Below are positions 39,628-42,840 of a DNA stretch of 42,840 nucleotides, piece after piece; the first letter of the stretch is position 1, and every line of letters begins with the position of its first letter. The translations under genes and the position numbers were made by a program. The DNA comes from Baaleninema simplex PCC 7105 (GTDB taxonomy: Bacteria; Cyanobacteriota; Cyanobacteriia; Cyanobacteriales; Geitlerinemataceae), in contig NZ_KB235962.1 of assembly GCF_000332355.1 (NCBI RefSeq), positions 557,217 to 600,056 of the forward strand, given 5' to 3'. The notes beneath the pieces were generated by a model that saw only the letters and a list, made by a program, of their open reading frames with translations, was not told the origin of the DNA and did not search any database.

Positions 39628-40325
39628 CAGACGGCTTGCAGTAGAAAAAATGCGGCGGCGGCGGTGCCGACGGGGACACTGAAGTTATCGAAACCCCAGT
39701 TTGAGAAGGATTCTAATCCTGTGGCGATCGCAGCCACAATCACCGATATCCATAAAATATGTCCGATCGCACCATCGGAGGCGGACAACACGAGCGTACT
39801 GACGAGATAGCTTACGCCGAACATCGTTAGCGTTCCTTCGATGCTTTTCTTCATCCCGAAGATGCGATAGGGATGCTTGCCGAAATTTTGACCGACGAGG
39901 GCAGCGAGTCCGTCTCCCCACGCCATGACGAGAATGCCCAACGCCGCGTAATAGGGTTGTTGGATTTCCCAAAACCAGCCGATGAGAACGCCGATACTGA
40001 CGGCGTAGAAAAAGGTACCCAAGCTGTGGCGTCCGACGCTGTTAATCCCCGGAAAAATCGGCAGCCAGTAAGAGAGTAGGGCGATCGCTCCGGCAACGAT
40101 GGCAGCTCCAACCCCCACCCACGCGGGAATTCCGAAAATCCAGGCCAGTAAAATCACGTTTCCCGTCCCGATATGAACGATTTTTCGGGTGACTTCCGAG
40201 GTGGTGTGTTTGAACTGGTAGAGGCTTTCGGCGACGGTGAGAACTAGCCCCAACCAGCCTAAAACGAGTCCTCCTGAGAGCCAAAGGGGAATGCTGAGTT
40301 CGGAAAAGCCGATATCTGCTGCCAT
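39627..40325 (-). CDS. Phytol/polyprenol kinase-like membrane protein
   Basis: The 232-residue protein has about seven hydrophobic segments and the CTP-dependent lipid kinase motifs: [20 protein letters not shown], the [17 protein letters not shown] segment, [20 protein letters not shown] and [11 protein letters not shown]. This family includes VTE5 phytol kinases and cyanobacterial relatives that phosphorylate phytol released from chlorophyll for tocopherol synthesis, as well as dolichol kinases. The exact prenol substrate is inferred. I chose the ATG at 40325; a TTG four codons earlier is less likely. It diverges from yidD with 80 bases between the starts. Confidence 0.86.
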   Translation of the reverse strand: MAADIGFSELSIPLWLSGGLVLGWLGLVLTVAESLYQFKHTTSEVTRKIVHIGTGNVILLAWIFGIPAWVGVGAAIVAGAIALLSYWLPIFPGINSVGRHSLGTFFYAVSIGVLIGWFWEIQQPYYAALGILVMAWGDGLAALVGQNFGKHPYRIFGMKKSIEGTLTMFGVSYLVSTLVLSASDGAIGHILWISVIVAAIATGLESFSNWGFDNFSVPVGTAAAAFFLLQAV

Positions 40326-40405
40326 TACTGCTATCAATTTTGCGATCGCGCCGTGTCAATATTGTTAATGTAGACGATCGCGAGTCGCCCCCCAACTCGA
40401 TCTCA

Positions 40406-40660
40406 ATGATTAATCAAGTCTTCAAAGCGTTGTTTCTGGCTCTAATTCGAGCCTATCGCCTGTTAATCTCCCCGTGGACGATGCCGTCGTGTCGGTTTCG
40501 CCCCACCTGTTCTCAATACGCGATCGAGGCGATCGAACGGTTTGGGGCGTGGCGTGGTGGTTGGCTGGCAGTGCGTCGCGTGTTACGCTGTCATCCCTTC
40601 CACCCCGGCGGCTACGATCCCGTCCCCCCCCTCGACGGCGACGAATCCTGTCAGCATTAA
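40406..40660 (+). CDS. yidD: Membrane protein insertion efficiency factor YidD
   Basis: The 84-residue protein has the entire YidD pattern: an amphipathic N-terminal helix ([19 protein letters not shown]), then [40 protein letters not shown] and GYDPVP. YidD assists YidC in membrane protein insertion. The usual neighbours rpmH, rnpA and yidC are not here, so the gene is separate from that cluster in this genome. I chose the ATG at 40406 because the amphipathic helix starts there. Confidence 0.94.
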   Translation: MINQVFKALFLALIRAYRLLISPWTMPSCRFRPTCSQYAIEAIERFGAWRGGWLAVRRVLRCHPFHPGGYDPVPPLDGDESCQH

Positions 40661-40824
40661 GCGAGTCTGGGTTTCAGCCTCCGCTCTTCTCTCCCTCTCT
40701 CTCTCCCAGAACCGAACCCATCTCGGAAAAAACGTTTCCTTGTCAGGTTTGTCAACGTGAGACGTTCCGTTACAACTTGTAACTGTGCTAAGTTTTATGA
40801 CGAACCGCACAGAGGAGAACGTCT

Positions 40825-41295
40825 ATGGATTCGCTAATTCCCGAGTCGATTAAGCCCTGGTTAAATTTCGGGCATCCGCTATTGATGTGGGTACTGCTCG
40901 GTCTAGCACTTTATGCGGGCTACACGGGGATGAAAGTTCGTAAAACCCGGTCGGCAACGGGTGAAGAAAAGAAAGAATTGGTACAAGGGCAATTTCGCAC
41001 CAAACACTTTCAAATCGGCTCGTTTCTGTTAGCTGGGATGGTACTCGGAACCATCGGTGGTATGTCAGTGACATACATTAACAACGGCAAATTGTTCGTC
41101 GGCCCTCACCTGATCGTCGGGTTAGGAATGACTGGATTAATTGCTGTTTCTGCTTCTCTCGCACCCGTCATGCAAAAAGGCAAAGACTGGGCGCGATATA
41201 CGCACATTGCCGCGAATACTCTCCTGGTTGGCTTGTTTGCATGGCAAGCTTTAACGGGAATGGACATTGTCAAACGTATTCTCGACAACTTTTAG
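40825..41295 (+). CDS. DUF4079 membrane protein
   Basis: The 156-residue protein has four hydrophobic segments (about residues 16-34, 66-84, 91-110 and 126-146) and the family-like histidines in NFGHPLLMWVLL, VGPHLIVG and YTHIAANTLL. DUF4079 proteins occur in cyanobacteria and plants; the helix-borne histidines suggest haem binding as in cytochrome b561-type proteins, which is inference. GAGGAG nine bases before the ATG gives a good ribosome site. A terminator lies about 170 bases downstream, shared with the convergent DUF1997 gene. Confidence 0.86.
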   Translation: MDSLIPESIKPWLNFGHPLLMWVLLGLALYAGYTGMKVRKTRSATGEEKKELVQGQFRTKHFQIGSFLLAGMVLGTIGGMSVTYINNGKLFVGPHLIVGLGMTGLIAVSASLAPVMQKGKDWARYTHIAANTLLVGLFAWQALTGMDIVKRILDNF

Positions 41296-41466
41296 CGCAC
41301 GAAGTCGAACGCAACATCTAATAAGGGTAAAGAGATCGATCGGGACGAAACAGCCCCAGCGATACTTTACTGTAAATTAGGATTAGAACTGACAATTGGG
41401 ATAAGTTGAGAACGATTGTAAGTCGTCAGATCGAACCGTTACGATCGCAATTTGGAACGAAACAAG

Positions 41467-41500
41467 AAAGCCCGACTTTGTTAGAAAAGTCGGGCTTTTT
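41467..41500. terminator. Bidirectional terminator between DUF4079 and DUF1997 genes
   Basis: AAAGCCCGACTTT (41467-41479) pairs perfectly with AAAGTCGGGCTTT (41486-41498), with Ts on the right and As on the left, so it can work on both strands. Confidence 0.9.
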
Positions 41501-41535
41501 ACGGTCAACCCAAATCAAACTCAATTCCGATCGAG

Positions 41536-42252
41536 CTAACTGGCGGCGGCTTCTACAACAGGCGTACAGTAAAAGCTCGTGCGAACTTTGCGGAGTTTTC
41601 GATAGGTTTTGAGGGCGTCTTGACCGAGTGTAGCGTGAAAGTCCTCTTGAACTTTATGGGTCAGACGACGGGATACTTGTTTGACGATTTCAGCGATTAA
41701 GCGATCGCCGGTTTTTTGGATTAAAGCTGGAGACAACGCCAAGATAAATTTCGGAAAGCCAACCCCTACAGCGAGGTCGAGTTGCCACTCAACACGGGTA
41801 ATCTCGCGATCGTGGGGGTTTTGGGGATCGCGGGGAACGCTCGAGAGAATTTGACGAGCTTTAAATTCGACTTCGTAACCGGGCGCCGTGTAATCGGGAA
41901 TGGGGATGGTTTCGATGTCGTAAATGCGATCGTGTTGGGGAACGAGTTCCAAGCCGATCTTCGGTTCGACGTGATAGCCTAATGCACCAAAGCGTCCGAT
42001 GGTGAGCGCGTAACCGTTGCGTCCGAGCGCGTTGACTTGCATCGGTGCAGCACAGCGACGAAACCAACCCTGGTGAGCGTCTAAATAATTGGCGACGGTG
42101 TCGGCGTCGGCGTACATTTCCATGACCCCAGTAAACTGGCTGCGGAACCAGAACAGGCGATCGCTCTCGAGTGAAACTGTAGCTGCATCCCCGACATCGA
42201 GGGCGGTAGCAGTAAGACTGCCAAATTGCTGCTCGTTAATAGACGACTGCAT
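41536..42252 (-). CDS. DUF1997 protein
   Basis: The 238-residue soluble protein matches the DUF1997 family of cyanobacteria and plastids. It has an N-terminal FTGVMEMYADADTVANYLDA with HQGWFRRCAAPM, a beta-rich centre (YALTIGRFGALGYHVEPKIG) and a helical C-terminus. The centre resembles a START/SRPBCC-type lipid or ligand pocket, which is an inference from the strand pattern. Function is not established. The ATG at 42252 follows a short leader. It converges with the DUF4079 gene on a shared terminator. Confidence 0.82.
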   Translation of the reverse strand: MQSSINEQQFGSLTATALDVGDAATVSLESDRLFWFRSQFTGVMEMYADADTVANYLDAHQGWFRRCAAPMQVNALGRNGYALTIGRFGALGYHVEPKIGLELVPQHDRIYDIETIPIPDYTAPGYEVEFKARQILSSVPRDPQNPHDREITRVEWQLDLAVGVGFPKFILALSPALIQKTGDRLIAEIVKQVSRRLTHKVQEDFHATLGQDALKTYRKLRKVRTSFYCTPVVEAAAS

Positions 42253-42574
42253 AGTCGATGCTTCCTTGCGTGCTGAGTTGGCGTACCTAGACTTTAGAAT
42301 AAGTCCCTCCTATTTCTAGGTTACTCGCTCGATCGAGCGATGCAATGAGTGTATTCTCGGAAATTTTAGCAAATGGAGTTGCCGAGCCTCCGTACCTGCA
42401 CCGCACTCGCGATACTGGTTTCACAGCCGTTTATCGAACTCGTAAATCCACAATAAAACCGTCAAGTTGTCAACCGCAAGATCGCGCGAATTTCTGTAAA
42501 GAAAACTACAGCAATCTCGAGTTTTTTAAAGACTCGATGAAGAACTTCAACTCGCCGGTTCTGCAATTTTAGCC
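42253..42574. other. Intergenic region before the MITE
   Basis: An open frame at 42345-42572 has no recognisable features and ends against the MITE. I see no promoter or RNA I can support. The palindrome CGCTCGATCGAGCG (42326-42339) is the only clear symmetry. Confidence 0.35.
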
Positions 42575-42726
42575 GGCTCTTCCGAACTTACTATGCAAGA
42601 AATCGCTGAACCCCTTACAGAGTCTAGCTTTTCGCTTAAACTTATAAAAAGAGAGCTGAAATTGCGAAATCCCTTTCCAGAGGTCGACTACAGGCATTTA
42701 CCCTACATACCAGGGTCGGAAGAGCC
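42575..42726. mobile_element. MITE, family B copy 2 (152 bp)
   Basis: GGCTCTTCCGAACTTAC at the left and GGGTCGGAAGAGCC at the right bound 152 bases that match the reverse complement of 24240-24391. The match is almost identical over the roughly 45 bases next to the left end. The flanks TTTTAGCC (42567-42574) and TTTTAGCG (42727-42734) are an 8 bp target duplication with one difference. It lies 23 bases beyond the stop codon of the adjoining transposase gene, so it probably inserted into or beside that element. Confidence 0.86.
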
Positions 42727-42749
42727 TTTTAGCGGTACTTAAACAAATT

Positions 42750-42840
42750 TCAAGCCCAAACCAAGCCAAAACGCGCTTTGTGAGCGGCAAACAGGTCTCG
42801 ATTCTCGTTCAGCCATGCCACAAAACGAAAAGACATGGCT
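42750..42840 (-). CDS. Transposase, C-terminal end (runs off window)
   Basis: On the minus strand the last codons read AMSFRFVAWLNENRDLFAAH, then KARFGLVWA and a TGA at 42750-42752. This is the same C-terminus as the remnant at 26656-26808, with six or seven differences in 29 residues. The rest of the gene lies beyond the window, so its integrity is unknown. I cannot assign the IS family from this piece. Confidence 0.72.
   Translation of the reverse strand, partial: AMSFRFVAWLNENRDLFAAHKARFGLVWA

Noticed and set aside
42345-42572. Open frame of 75 codons before the right-hand MITE
   Set aside because: Composition looks random, no homology is apparent and it ends at the MITE edge.

Overview
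The window is chromosomal DNA from a cyanobacterium, probably a filamentous one. The HIP1 octamer GCGATCGC and its core CGATCG occur throughout. The gene set is cyanobacterial: cyanophycin synthetase, biliverdin reductase, a CRR6-type NDH-1 assembly factor, a phytol/polyprenol kinase-like protein, and DUF751, DUF2808, DUF4079, DUF6464 and DUF1997 proteins. Most of the sequence is ordinary core genome with short operons, convergent pairs and spacers filled with 7-8 nt tandem repeats.

Layout. 1-700: the 5' end of an IS630-type transposase gene abuts a membrane sensor gene cut off inside its extracellular sensing domain. 1150-3720: a PHP phosphoesterase diverges from purN, followed by pyrE and a 42-residue membrane protein. 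4000-5090: a hicA/hicB toxin-antitoxin pair, then a 261 bp MITE-like element. 5130-9900: pentapeptide protein and tmk, a coiled-coil protein, a DedA protein, an ExbB/ExbD pair and a TenA protein. 10120-12410: an unknown protein, bvdR and a lipid-anchored pilin-like protein.

12396-20546 is a heavy-metal efflux locus. A DUF2808 protein, an OmpR-type regulator and a histidine kinase run leftward. An RND adaptor with His-rich ends and a CzcA/CusA-type pump run rightward. The control region between them holds three 98 bp tandem repeats, each with a 10 bp inverted repeat. This resembles the nrsRS/nrsBA and copRS/copBA arrangements of Synechocystis. The metal cannot be read from the sequence, and no outer-membrane partner is present.

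20543-25380: a Ser/Thr kinase with an extracellular sensing part, a DUF6464 protein, a Crp/Fnr regulator, and a membrane protein ending in Gly-Gly-Cys repeats. A 152 bp MITE with a perfect 8 bp target duplication sits just upstream of the last. 25458-27950: rbfA and DUF751, then a scrapyard containing a frameshifted fragment of a family A DNA polymerase, a second MITE of the first family, the tail of a transposase gene, a methyltransferase whose stop codon lies in that tail, and a third type of inverted-repeat element. 27968-42250: cphA, a TPR Ser/Thr kinase, a DUF2062 protein, mnmE, tRNA-Arg(UCU), crr6, a Fur-family regulator, a peptide-type ABC permease, a C15 peptidase, a lipase-like hydrolase, a phytol kinase-like protein, yidD, DUF4079 and DUF1997 proteins. 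The window closes with a second 152 bp MITE next to the 3' end of another transposase gene.

I found no CRISPR array, prophage or secondary-metabolite cluster. The least explained material is the set of small mobile elements, the polymerase fragment, the Gly/Cys-repeat protein and the repeat block inside the metal locus.
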